This document shows positions 12,047 through 22,079 of a stretch of DNA of 64,000 bases, piece by piece. The stretch covers positions 57,762-121,761 of the forward strand of contig JBBHKE010001339.1 of NCBI GenBank assembly GCA_037447655.1, given 5' to 3'. Source of the DNA: Zygnema cylindricum (lineage: Eukaryota; Streptophyta; Zygnematophyceae; Zygnematales; Zygnemataceae). The notes below the pieces were generated by a model. It was not told the DNA's origin and did no database searches. It saw only the letters and a program-made list of their open reading frames with translations. Both the position numbers and the translations under genes were made by a program. How positions within the stretch are numbered: position 1 is the stretch's first letter; every line of letters starts with the position of its first letter.

Positions 12047-12272
12047 AAAGAAAAAATAGAGAGGGAATTCCTCTTCCTTCTTATCCACCAACCAAATTCC
12101 CACCAAACCCATCCCCCTGCCAGCTCAACCAACCACTAATCAGCTGCCACGTGTCACCCCCCTCCATGCCACGCCCCCCCTTTCCTCGCTGCCACGTGGC
12201 ACCCACCTGCTGCGCCTGGTTGGCCAGTCCCTGGAGCTTGTGCAGAAGAAGCGACAGCTGGCCGCTCTCCAT
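8313..12272 (-). CDS. bHLH transcription factor, UNE12/LRL-like, with atypical basic region
   Basis: Nuclear DNA-binding dimer of the plant bHLH family; the basic block GTATDPHSVAAR and the helix block resemble subfamily XI. Reverse-strand exons: 12272-12207 (begins MESGQLSLLLHKLQ), 11780-11689, a weakly supported exon ending at 11267, 11107-11040 (ends LESLIQEKLGPR), 10541-8702 (613 codons) and 8471-8340, which continues in frame to a stop at 8313-8315. All junction phases agree. The long exon is low-complexity: Ser-rich start, an Asn-rich stretch, then Gly-rich stretches, with a conserved-looking island SQWGCLLARTQASFGSIDLQ. The basic region is split by an intron after AAR. The helix-loop-helix is MRRDKISQRMRTLHELVP, loop GAARGD, then TVTMLEAAIQYVRQLQDRLQ. 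The conserved Glu of the H-x3-E-x3-R pattern is Ala. A downstream exon replacing the short tail cannot be excluded. Confidence 0.85.
8515..8655. repeat. Degenerate CGACAA minisatellite in a bHLH intron
   Basis: About 130 bp built from variants of ACAAATCG/CGACAA, for example AATCGACAAATCGACAATCG, inside the 231-base intron that interrupts the bHLH basic region (8472-8701). It leaves the splice sites intact. Confidence 0.75.
10565..10660. repeat. Purine (GA) microsatellite in a bHLH intron
   Basis: Nearly pure GA-rich tract immediately upstream (gene sense) of the long bHLH exon, where on the coding strand it forms the TC-rich polypyrimidine tract before the acceptor at 10542-10544. It likely helps define the 3' splice site. 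Confidence 0.7.
11330..11680. repeat. Pyrimidine-rich CCCT tract in a bHLH intron
   Basis: About 350 bp of almost pure C/T on the plus strand, including a run of consecutive CCCT units near 11,627-11,662. On the bHLH coding strand this is G-rich (GGGA)n, a G-quadruplex-prone sequence inside an intron. Long open frames here on both strands are compositional artefacts. Confidence 0.8.
12001..12062. repeat. (GA)n microsatellite in bHLH intron 1
   Basis: GAGA run of about 50 bp between the first and second bHLH exons. Together with the TC-rich tract at 12,600-12,780 it frames the 5' end of the gene with GAGA-type sequence, the substrate of plant BPC/GAGA-binding proteins. That link is inference. 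Confidence 0.75.
12190..12201. promoter_or_regulatory. Palindromic G-box in bHLH intron 1
   Basis: TGCCACGTGGCA is a perfect 12-bp palindrome centred on CACGTG, six bases beyond the first exon's donor site. A second CACGTG lies at about 12,149 (GCCACGTGTC). G-boxes are the standard site for plant bHLH and bZIP factors, so self-regulation or cross-regulation is possible. Confidence 0.5.
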
Positions 12273-12594
12273 TGGCCCAATTGGACCGCTCCCTCGGGCG
12301 CCTCGTTTATACCCCTTTGGACCTCTTGCGAATACACGTCACTGTTTTTGTCTTCTTGCGCTCCGGAAGATACGGCGGGATGTGCGGTCAGATTCTGAAA
12401 GATTCTGTTGTAAGGAAGGTGGACCTTTGTGGTGTCAAAATAACAAAAACCCGAGGAAGAACGGCGAATGGCTTCCGATAATTCGGACGAATAAACGCCT
12501 GCCTACGTTTTTACTGCTTTCTTCCTTTTTCTTGTCTTCCGTTTAACTGACTTTCCTTTTCAGTTTTGTTCCTTTTTGTTTTTTGGATGCGAAT

Positions 12595-12785
12595 TTCTTT
12601 CTCTCTCTCTCCTCTCTCTCTCTCTCTCCCTATCGCACTGTCACCCTCTCTCTCTCTATCTCTCCCTCTTCTCTGTCCCTCGTTTTTTCCCTCTCTCTAT
12701 CTCTCTCTCCCTCTCTCTCTCTCTCTCCCTCTCACTCTCCGTCTCTCTCTCTCTCTCTCTCCTGTCCTCTCCCTGCTGTGCTCTC
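12595..12785. repeat. (CT)n microsatellite upstream of bHLH start
   Basis: About 190 bp of CTCTCT/CCCTCTC sequence 320-510 bp upstream of the bHLH ATG. CT/GA tracts of this kind are common in plant promoters and 5' untranslated regions. Open frames through it are compositional. Confidence 0.75.
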
Positions 12786-12789
12786 CGCT

Positions 12790-13700
12790 AGCCGACAGAA
12801 AGCTGTCTCCGGAGAGTGTTCTCCCTCCTCCCCCCTTTAGCTCCGACGGCCGCAGATGCGCCCGCCCCCGCGTCACTGTCACGGCCGACCCCGCAGCCGT
12901 ACAGACCGCACACCTCACCGACATTTTGTCCGCCTTCGAATCCCACTAGCCGACAAACGGCAGAAGGGTCTTGGCGGAAGGTACAACCGGCGAAACTTCG
13001 CAAATCTTTTTGTCCCATGTGGATCCCGATTTTCCTGGGTCCCGTCCAAGCCGTGGCGGAATCCGTACGGACAGTTAGCCCCATGCTGGTACAGTACTGT
13101 ACTGTTACGGATCTTCAGGAGTGTAGGACGAATCCGTACGGCGGCCGGCAAAATACGACGACAGAAATGAGTGTACTAACGGTAACTGGATTCTTAGCAT
13201 GGAAATCGGCTCTCATACGGACAAGATCGTCGCCGAAAATTGTAGTTTGGACTTTTGCTTGTCATCGGATCTTCGTGTCACGTCGAGCCAATAAAGTGGT
13301 ATTTTATGACAAATTGGGATAAAATTGATTTACGATGACGAGTACGACAAAAAGCCTCCCAGGTTCCACGTCGGCTGCAATCATTTTGTAAAATTATTTT
13401 TTCGGTGTCCAAAAATCGGATCACGCTTTTCCGTGAAGCTCCAGTTGAGGAAGTCGAATCTTGGACGACTCTGAATCCACCACGTCAGTTATCGAATCGC
13501 TACGGTTCCGTACGGAACGATGTCCGTACACGGCTCAAACGGCGACCCTTTGCGGTCGAGAAGCATATATTTATTTTTGGGGCAGAATTGCCGATTGCTC
13601 TTTTAAGTGCAGACTCGTGATTGGACGCGAGTACGGTTCGGTTCCATAAAGGGGAATCATTCGGTTCGTCCGGCAGTCCTTAGCGGAGCTGTGAAATTAA
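12790..13700. other. GC-richer upstream region with CCGTACGG palindromes
   Basis: No gene recognised. The segment is GC-richer than its flanks and repeats the word TCCGTACGG (near 13,060, 13,130 and 13,505), whose GTAC core is the core bound by SBP-domain factors. It may include distal promoter of the bHLH gene, which reads leftward from 12,272. Confidence 0.35.
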
Positions 13701-15440
13701 CCATTTTTACCAAGTTTAACCGCAGTTTGAGCTTTCCTGTTTTCTGGCAGTTAAAACCGCTATCTGTGTAAACTGTCTGTACATCCGTGTGTACCGCAAG
13801 GTACATCCTTACAAGTAGGGAAAAGTACTTATGTACGCAAAAGTATTCCTTTGCACTAAGGTTACTTTCTTGTGACTCGTGTAGTCTTTAAATGTTTTTT
13901 CAGTTTTACCCCTTTTGTACACATGGTTTTACCGTAGCAAATTTTTGCAATAAAGACTTCACAGGTCTTTAAAGAAACATAATACAAGACACACAACGAA
14001 AAAAATCCAAAAATGTGTGTTAATGTTTACGACGAAATTTCAGACTTGTAACTATTGTAAATTCTACTTCTTTCAACTCCTTATTGCCCACATCTCGCAA
14101 TGTACTACGCCATAATATTAAATTGATATCATGTGTGAAGAAAGCAAAAAAATAATAATATATGCAAACAAAATTATGAAATTTGTTGTTATCATCTCAA
14201 AAAGTAAGTTCGTCCACGGTTCGCTTATTGAACATTTTAAGATGAAAAAAACGCATTAAAACTCGGGAAGTGGCTTTTCGCAAGGGTTTAAATGATTATA
14301 CAACTAGAAAATGCTTAATGTTTTTGGCAATATCACTGAAAGCAAAACACTTTGGTATCAAGACCTATTACACTCATCTCTTAGGGAGCCTTTCCATGCA
14401 ATTTCAAACGCTTGAAATGAAGTGAATTTGTCTTGTAGCTTATGTCTTTAGCAAACATTTTGTCTCGTACACTGTTAACTGCCATTAAAGTTAAGATATA
14501 TCATATGATGCATGTTAAGTCAAGAAAGCTTATAGCACCATACCTTATTTCGAAACATAGATGTGCAATTGATGGTTTGCTGTAAGTATTGCCTCATTCT
14601 CTATAAGATACAGCAACCCACCTACTTTTAGGTGTTTCCAAGAAAATGTGTCCAAGTGACACTTGGCCAATGTACTTTAGACAACAAAATTCTCCGAGCA
14701 AAATAATGATTTGAAATAAAAGAAGAAGAGAGTCGTATAGGTGTACTAGCCAGACAAACACATTAACAAATGGGCAAATATTTCACATATCACAATAAGT
14801 ACCCATAATTTGAAATAATTTAACATTATTAAAGCTTGGCTTGTTAGCGTCACTAAAACTGTAACCACGTCTCGCATTAGATTAAGTTATTGAGCAATTC
14901 CCAACGTTACTCCCATGTTTGAACCAACAATTGTCATAATTTTTAACGCGGATACTAACATTAAAATTTGACGTTAGTTGACGTTAACTTAACGATGCAT
15001 TACCGTATTGTAAGCATGGTGTATGTAGGCGGTTTGTTGCCCATTTGCAAAACTTGTTATAAAATCTCTACTTTTGATGCGCTATGAAGTATGGTACATG
15101 GCCCATGGCTATAAGAGTTAGTTGCTCTAGCTCATGTGAACGATTCATTACCGTATTGTAAGCATGGTGTATGTAGGCGGTTTGTTACGCATTTGAAAAA
15201 CTTGTTATAAAACCTCTACTTTTGATGTGCTATGAAGTCTGGTACATGGCCCATGGCTAAAAGAGTTAGTTACTCTAGCTCATGTGGGTGTTTTTTACCT
15301 TAAATCACAAAACAATGTTATATTATGGTTCATAACGAGCCACGCCGCATACTCTATTTTAGTTGTAGTTGTTATAGATATGGTGAATACTTGTTGAAAG
15401 TTACAATACAATAATAAAATAGTTTCAAGATTTCGATTTC
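13700..15440. other. AT-rich intergenic DNA with one tandem duplication
   Basis: No gene, RNA gene or clear TIR element apart from the 148-bp tandem duplication listed separately and the remnant beside it (to about 15,380) that resembles the FA elements at 48.8 and 50.3 kb (shared words around ATAACGAGCCA). Confidence 0.5.
14998..15294. repeat. Tandem duplication, period 148 bp, two copies
   Basis: Copy 1 starts with CATTACCGTATTGTAAGCAT at 14,998 and copy 2 with the same 20 bases at 15,146. Both run on through ATGTAGGCGGTTTGTT, CTTGTTATAAAA and ATGGCCCATGGCTA to CTCTAGCTCATGTG. About ten substitutions separate them, so the duplication is not recent. Confidence 0.9.
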
Positions 15441-15444
15441 TCTA

Positions 15445-16243
15445 TTGACGGTGAAGTCGCATTTGACGAAGGATGAGGTCATATACACAAATTTGGAACT
15501 CTCCGTACTATGTCGTACCGTTTATTTTACTTTTACTTGCAAGACAACAGTTAGAGAATCTTGCCTATATTCTCTAAAGGTCTTGGAGGTAGGAATGACC
15601 GTTGGATATTTATCCACGAGGCATTCGCTCTGATCGGTTTGGTGGTACATAGTACAAAAATCAAAGAGTCTCGACAACCTAAATTATAAAGAAACGGAAT
15701 ACCGCTAGAAGTCACAAAGTTTGCACATGATATGTACCTTTAGAACAAACTGGACGTGAATCCACCAAAATCCAACCAAAAATTCAAAAGTTATTTCGTA
15801 ACGCACTTTTGTCACGTTATTTTTGGCAACGATCTTCCTTCACACTATTTTTGGCAACGATATTATTTCACGCTATTTTTGGTAACGATTTTTCGTCATG
15901 TTTTTTTTGGTAATGCTCTTTTGTCATGCTATTTTCGTTTAAAAAACAATAACCAAACAAATTAAGTTGGTGTAAAAAACAAGGTTATGCAAAATGCACA
16001 AAAGTTATGCCGCACGATGATTTGTTACTCAAGTACATGGTACGCAAATGAAGATTTTAAGTAAGAATAGGTCGGTTTGAAAAATTTTTGATGAGTTTCA
16101 ATATCCGATTTTAACTTACGTGGTGCTGCTAAAATTTAACCATGTGGTTTACAAGCACTACACGATAGAACATCGTCCAACATATAACAACTAATAATGT
16201 TGGTCATTCAATTACATAACTTCTTGATGGAAATGCACCCTTA
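15445..16243. mobile_element. Family G element (PIF/Harbinger type), degenerate copy G1
   Basis: Interior words match the clean copy at 28,237-28,975 in inverse orientation: an ACTCTCCGTACTATGTCGTACCG-like start, AGAGAATCTTGCC, then GGTCTTGGAGGTAGG near 15,580. The right end reads GATGGAAATGCACCC followed by TTA. The left terminus is degraded, so its position is approximate. Confidence 0.6.
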
Positions 16244-16284
16244 TGCTTGTCTCCATTTACCAAAGTAAGGATTTTTTATGTTGT

Positions 16285-18605
16285 TTTCCTCAAAACTTAG
16301 CGCCGTGCAGCTCAAGTTCAATTGTACGAAAAAAGTGAAAAAATTAGAAGTACAATTTTCGTTTTCGTTAAACTTAATCTGTATCACATGTTGTCGTCTT
16401 ATGTTTTTCCACCCACGACCAAGTAAAGAAACGCCATCATCAAATTATATCTTAAAGCATATCGGCGATTAAATTAAAGTATTAGCCCTTCACAAATAAG
16501 AAAAAAACTTTGCACATGTCTTCAAAAATTTTAAGCAGGCGACGAGGAAGAAATACATAATTCATTATGTTTTATCCTTTTGCGCTCAGTACCATATGGA
16601 AAAGTACACGGCTTGAGCTGTTTTATCTGTTTACGTTTGGTGTGGTTGTTTTTTTGTAAGGGTCTAAAGATTTCGATGCCATTTCACAAAAAAGTGGAAA
16701 TTTGTGAGAGCGCCACTCATAGATGTCCCCTACGCACAATACGCACGAAACGAACGCGCGAATACTACACACGATACGTATTTAACGATGATGAAAATGT
16801 CAAAAAATGCGTACCAGACTACATACCCGTACTTTTTTCGTACATTTGCGTACTGTCTTCGTATATTTCAATACTTTTAGGGTTGTTTGAGGAATTTTAG
16901 GGTAAATTCTCGTGCATTCTCGTATACTTTTGTTAAACAACCAGCTTTTATTCGTACATTTACGTACAGTGTCCGTGTTTTTTCGTACTTCTGACGGTTA
17001 TTGTTTTGAGTGTTTTATGGTAGACTTACATATTTTGAACATCTACGTACAACGTCCGTATATTTTAGTACTTGAAGGGTTGGAATTTAGGGTGTTTAGG
17101 GTATTTCCCGTGCATTTCATACATTGCAGTAAATTGTAGTACAACTGCCTTGCATTATCCGTACTCTTAGGTTTTTTAGGGTGCATCTTTCATACAATGC
17201 CGTACATTTCCGTATGTTTATCGTACATTCTATGATTTTTTAAAGATTTCTTAGGGTTAAGGGGACGGTTTTCGGACGTTTTTATACATCGTACAGCGAA
17301 AACTAATGAACGGTACGAAAGTAACGAACTCTACGTAAAAATCGTAAAAAAATCGAAATCCGTACGAATATGACAACTAGGGCGCCACTCCAACTTGCAG
17401 TCACAACCTCTCTTAGTTTGCCTCGCATTCACTCCTCAAACTTCATTGTTTCGCCATTAAGAAACCTTGTCAATGCCAAAGTGGAACTGGAGGGTGAGTT
17501 GCCTCCTTAGTAAGCTTACCACAATGTATAACATGTTGATGTTTTTTTTTTAAGCTATGGGGAAAGGAGGAAAATTAGAGATTAATTGCGCGTGGAAGTT
17601 GACGAAGAGGCGACCATAGAGGAAAGGTAAAGAAAACGACATTTTTTCAACCATAGACAACATAAGGCTAAAAGGCTAAACGACTACATTGTCATGCAAA
17701 AACATAAGACGTCAAAAGCAATTTTGAAAAAAAAAGTTGTGATGCGACAACACAAATTGTCGACATTGACATCTGTCAATGATATTCTTGACTTAGGGTA
17801 CGGACCCATGTAATTGTAGCTTATCAAACTTACTTTGTATTTTAGCGTAGATTCCCCGTACACGGTTTTCGAGTGTCTTAATGTGTAACAAAAAAATTGT
17901 TAGTTAAGGTTGAGACGATTCTATACGTCGACAATGCCCTGACGATTGTCAATGGTCGTAATTTGTTTTGACGCATCGTAATTTTTGAAACTTTTTGGAG
18001 CGTCGCAAGACACATCATATTTTTTTATACGTTTTGGTACGTCGCATGTCTTTCCGTGTCATTGTAGACGTACAACCTTCCAACATGGCTGAACAAATTT
18101 CTTTTGCATTTGCCTCCCCGGCCTGGTGGACATGAATGGACAAAAAATTATTGAAGACCTTGCAAAATATTTTTTTTCTTATTTTTTTTCGGGCGTGTTT
18201 GTTGGGTTATTCTCAGCATGACTTGGTTCGCGCAAATGCGGCCGCCCTCACCATTGTGCCTTCCTCCATTGGTGTCGCGAAGTGTTGTCATGAAGTTTGG
18301 AGTGAAGGAGAAGTAAAGTGGCCAAGGTGAGAGAGGCGCGAGTTGCAGTGGCGCCTTCACTTATATTTCACCTTTAAGCGAAATTGCATTCGAGCATTGA
18401 GAACCCTTCAAAAATAGATAGTATTAGATGTAAGCGGACAAAAACAAACAACCCTATACTTTTTTTAGTCGTCAAAAACTTATGAAAACACTTACACTTG
18501 AAAATTTGTTTTTCTATTTGTGAAATCTGTTTAACTTTATTTTGCGATTTCTTCGTATGGGTTGCAACTTTAGCAGTACGGCGCTAAGTTTTAAACGATA
18601 GAAAA
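16285..18605. mobile_element. Family H repeat, large copy H2 (about 2.3 kb)
   Basis: The left portion (AACTTAGCGCCGTGCAG, then TACAATTT, GTCGTCTTATGTTTTT) parallels 41,885-42,050. The right end mirrors it (GCAGTACGGCGCTAAG near 18,577). The interior shares GGGTCTAAAGATTTCGATGCC-like sequence with the shorter copy at 41.8-43.1 kb. No transposase motif is recognisable. It contains the CGTAC-dense tract at 16,800-17,350. Confidence 0.55.
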
Positions 18606-18618
18606 AAACCACTAATTA

Positions 18619-19280
18619 GGGTCAAGTTCCATTAGTCAAAAAGTGGGGTAGTTTCCAAAAATCCGCGCTTATCTTTACCAAAATGTACTACGCGAAACAA
18701 CGTTACAAAGAATCTTGCCAATACTCTCCGAAGGTATGGGAGGTAGCACTATCCGTCGGATATTCATTTGCGAGGCGTTCGCTTCATTTTTTTCTCTAGT
18801 TGACAACCTTGCTATAAGAGGTGGGTTGTTTAGTTACATAAAAAAATGGACTGCGACACGCTGGAGGGCTAAGCTACGTGTCACAATGGACAACCAAGGA
18901 AAAATCACAAGATTTGCACATGATATGTACCGTTCAAAATGCAACCGAAAATAAAAATAGTAATCTCGAAACGGTTATTTGTCGCGCTATTTATGGCAAC
19001 GCTCTTTCGTCACACTGTTTCCAGCAAATGATTTTCGTCATATTCCAAAAAATAAAAAATAAAAAGTGAGGTGGTGTGGAAGACTGGCGTTTGCAAATAG
19101 TACAATTTTTTTGTCGTATTTCGACTTAGTAACGCAGGTACGCGGTACGCAAGTGAAGATTTGAAGTTAAATCTGCCAGTGTCAAATTTTTGAAGGATAT
19201 TCAATATAGGATCATAGCTTACGTGGTGCCACTCAATTTAAAACACGTGGTTTACTAGTTCTACGTGATGAAACATCAAC
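18619..19280. mobile_element. Family G element, copy G2
   Basis: Starts TTA then GGGTCAAGTTCCATTAG, with the interior AAGAATCTTGCCAATACTCTC, GGTATGGGAGGTAGC and CGTCGGATATTCATTTGCGA matching the clean copy at 28.2-29.0 kb in inverse orientation. The right end is unclear. Immediately after it, at about 19,284, a second GGGTAACCTTCCATCAAGCG terminus begins another degraded copy running toward 20.1 kb. Confidence 0.6.
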
Positions 19281-19283
19281 TCA

Positions 19284-20330
19284 GGGTAACCTTCCATCAA
19301 GCGAAAAGTGGGGATGTTTACTGGAGAAAATACCTTTCCGTACTAAGCTATACTGTTTTTTTTTTCTTTTTACAAAAGATGTTTAGACGAAATTTGTTGA
19401 GATTCTTCAGACTTTTTGGCGAAAAACTTCCACCGTCCGATTTTGAGTTTTCGACACAAACGCCCCTTTCTATCCAATACCTAGCGAGTCTCCTCCGACT
19501 TTCCTCAGAAGGACACTTTGCTCTTACTGGACGCGTGTATTGGTCCACTTGTAAAAGTCAGCGTCGATCCACGACGGACGTGAAGTTATAAACTTACATG
19601 TGGCAAATGGCGTGTACCTTCTGACATCAAAGCCACCCTGGTCAACGACAAAATCTTGGTTGTAGGACATCCTATCACGCCTCCTTTATAAATGTGCACA
19701 ACTAATTACAGTATAGTAGTTGCCATCTCTTCCATTTTTCAAATATGAAAGACATTTGTACAAATTTTCATTTTGTAACGGTTTTCGTGGCCATTGGTAC
19801 AACGACAAATAGAAGAATGTTCAGATTGTACATTAGCGTGGCGCTACTAGATATTTTAATCGGCGTCCGCCCGTACAGATACGCTGTTGAGATTTTGTAC
19901 TTTTCAAAACTTTCATTATACCCGGCCGGCTCAACAGGATCCTACGTGGTACCAATCACAATCCAACACATAAGCATTTTTTGCCTCGCTGACACGACCT
20001 GATGGAAAGGTGTTACAAATATTACTCCCAGTAAACGTGACCGTACGATTACTAGGAACGCCTGATATAAGGTTACCCTCTATTAACCCGACCGTAGAGT
20101 TGGCCTTATGATTACAAAAAGGACTGATGGATCCGCACCCTTAGCCACATGGGGCCGCACCCTTATACAATCGTCACAGACCTAAGCACCGATTTATTTT
20201 TTACGCATTGGGACACTTGGGAAGCAATGTAAAGAGAATCTTCACTAAAATACAAAGTTTGCTCATTACAATTACATGGGGACAAGGCCTTAGTGTTTTC
20301 TGGAGACATGCTTCCACTTATGTTCAGTCC
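19284..20330. other. Degraded family G-related sequence and unclassified DNA
   Basis: Begins with a family G-like terminus (GGGTAACCTTCCATCAAGCG). It has no recognisable gene. Short open frames (for example 19,265-19,591 and 19,745-20,002) show no family motif and appear accidental. Confidence 0.4.
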
Positions 20331-20892
20331 AACTCATAGTTCAAAAGTAGGCGTTTTTATGGTAGGCCTTTGGTAGGCGCACAAAACATGGCACAAAAAT
20401 CGCGCAGAGTAGGCATACTGTATGTGTGTGCGTTGTGCACACCCTTGTACGAACGTAGGAATCTGACGTATGATCATAGTACACCGCACGCCGCCGAACA
20501 AATTTTTTTAGCGAATTGACACGGCTTAGGATAACATTTCGCGGGAAAAAAAACCGGGAAAAAAAACCGCGGTATTTTTGGCAATGTGGAATTTATTTTT
20601 TTATCGTCCCATAATGCCTGGTTGGTTAATTTGAGGCTTTACTTAGTGTGGCTTTCAAAATTGTAGACGCTAATATGACAGATTGTCCTATCGTAAGTTG
20701 TGTTATGGGCTTTTCATGTGATCTTATTAGATCGCTACTTTGATCAACGACCGTCAGATCTTCCAAACCTGACGGCTTAAATAAAAAGTACCTAAAAACT
20801 CACAGAAAAATATTTTTTTGTCTGAATGTTTTTCAAAATTTAGACATGACGTTTAATTCTCTATCGATCGATGTGCAACTCAACCCTCTTAC

Positions 20893-21735
20893 TAGTGTTG
20901 GGTATCGATGACCTTTTGCCGATATTCAATAGATATCGAATTTCAGGTACCCGATAATCGATATATCGCTTCGATATATATCGAAAATCAAAATTACGCC
21001 AATATATCGCCGATATATCGTATCGCCAATATATCGAGGCATTAAAAAAAATAAAAAATAAAAAATAAAAAAATTCACATGTCTCCAAAGTCACGTGCCT
21101 TCGGGACAAGGTGACCGTGAAATCTTTGCTGAAAATAAATACGGTATTTTCCTAAAAGTCAGCAGAGTGAAGGAGATCTCTAGGTATATTGACGCGGTAC
21201 ACTTGCGAATTACACGTACATAATACGCAAGTACGGATTTCCATACGAAAATGGTAGGTTTTCAAATCTTTGATGATTTTAAAGATTTGATCTTCAACTT
21301 ACAAGGAGCCACTCAAATCATAACACGTATGTAAAAACTTGTTTACAGACGATAAGCGATGGAACCGTGGCCTCTGTAATACATAAATTTTGCTGTCCGT
21401 ACTATTACAGATACATCCTGGTGTAACCATACCCCAAATAAGTAATTATATGAATTACATAATTAGTACTTTTTTGTCGGTTACATTTACCTTTAAGTCA
21501 CGGAACAAAAATCACGTCGTACGTGGCGTATCAGAAAATTTGTCTTTTTCGCTAAAATTACATATTATATAGAAATATAAAATATTAAATTTTTAAAAAT
21601 ACTATATATCACGATATATATCACGATGATTTATGTTGGTCTCGGTATGATATATCGATGATCCTGCTCGATCGATATTCGATATATCAAATATCGAAAT
21701 TATCGCGATATGAATTTACCCGATACCCAACACTA
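20893..21735. mobile_element. Family E element (hAT type) nested in D1
   Basis: Perfect 15-bp terminal inverted repeats TAGTGTTGGGTATCG and CGATACCCAACACTA. The left flank is CCTCTTAC; the right flank, once the MITE sitting on the terminal TA is ignored, is CCTGTTAC at 21,873-21,880. That gives an 8-bp duplication with one mismatch. Subterminal regions are rich in CGATATATCG-type palindromes. A truncated copy is at 41,538. Confidence 0.88.
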
Positions 21736-21872
21736 CACCGTGAATCGTTATTAGCCTATTTTAGGACGTGGACCATAATCTGCCACGTCTCCTGGCACTA
21801 AATTAGAATGAATGATGCTAATTTTTTCTTTACACTAATAATTTCTATACGCTAATAACGATTCAAGGTGTA
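21734..21872. mobile_element. MITE family A, copy A3 (135-bp short form)
   Basis: CACCGTGAATCGTTATTAG at the left and CTAATAACGATTCAAGGTG at the right, flanked by TA. It is inserted exactly into the last TA of the family E element, so it post-dates that insertion. In inverse orientation it matches the start of 27,591 onward. Confidence 0.88.
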
Positions 21873-22079
21873 CCTGTTACTATTTTTTTCATTTTGAGGC
21901 CAATACAATATGGGTCTTAAGGTCATATTGTATGTTTTGCGTACAATAGGCATATTGTATGGGCCTACTTTCACCTACTTTTGAACTATGGTCCAACTCG
22001 CGTGGCACTTAGGGGTAGACAAAAACGGACCAACCAGAAAATCGGATACTGTCCCTAAAATGAAATATAAATAGGGGCT

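Larger units (their letters stand above)
20335..21990. mobile_element. Family D element (8-bp TSD, hAT type), copy D1, with nested insertions
   Basis: Terminal inverted repeats CATAGTTCAAAAGTAGG at 20,335 and its complement ending at 21,990, flanked by perfect 8-bp direct repeats GTCCAACT at 20,327-20,334 and 21,991-21,998. The subterminal words TATGGTAGGCCTTTGG and CATATTGTATGGGCCTAC are shared with copy D2 at 27,156. It carries a nested family E element and, inside that, a family A MITE. No coding capacity seen. Confidence 0.9.

Noticed and set aside
12566-12949. Plus-strand open frame upstream of the bHLH gene
   Set aside because: Mostly (CT)n microsatellite giving Leu/Ser repeats; no start context or homology.
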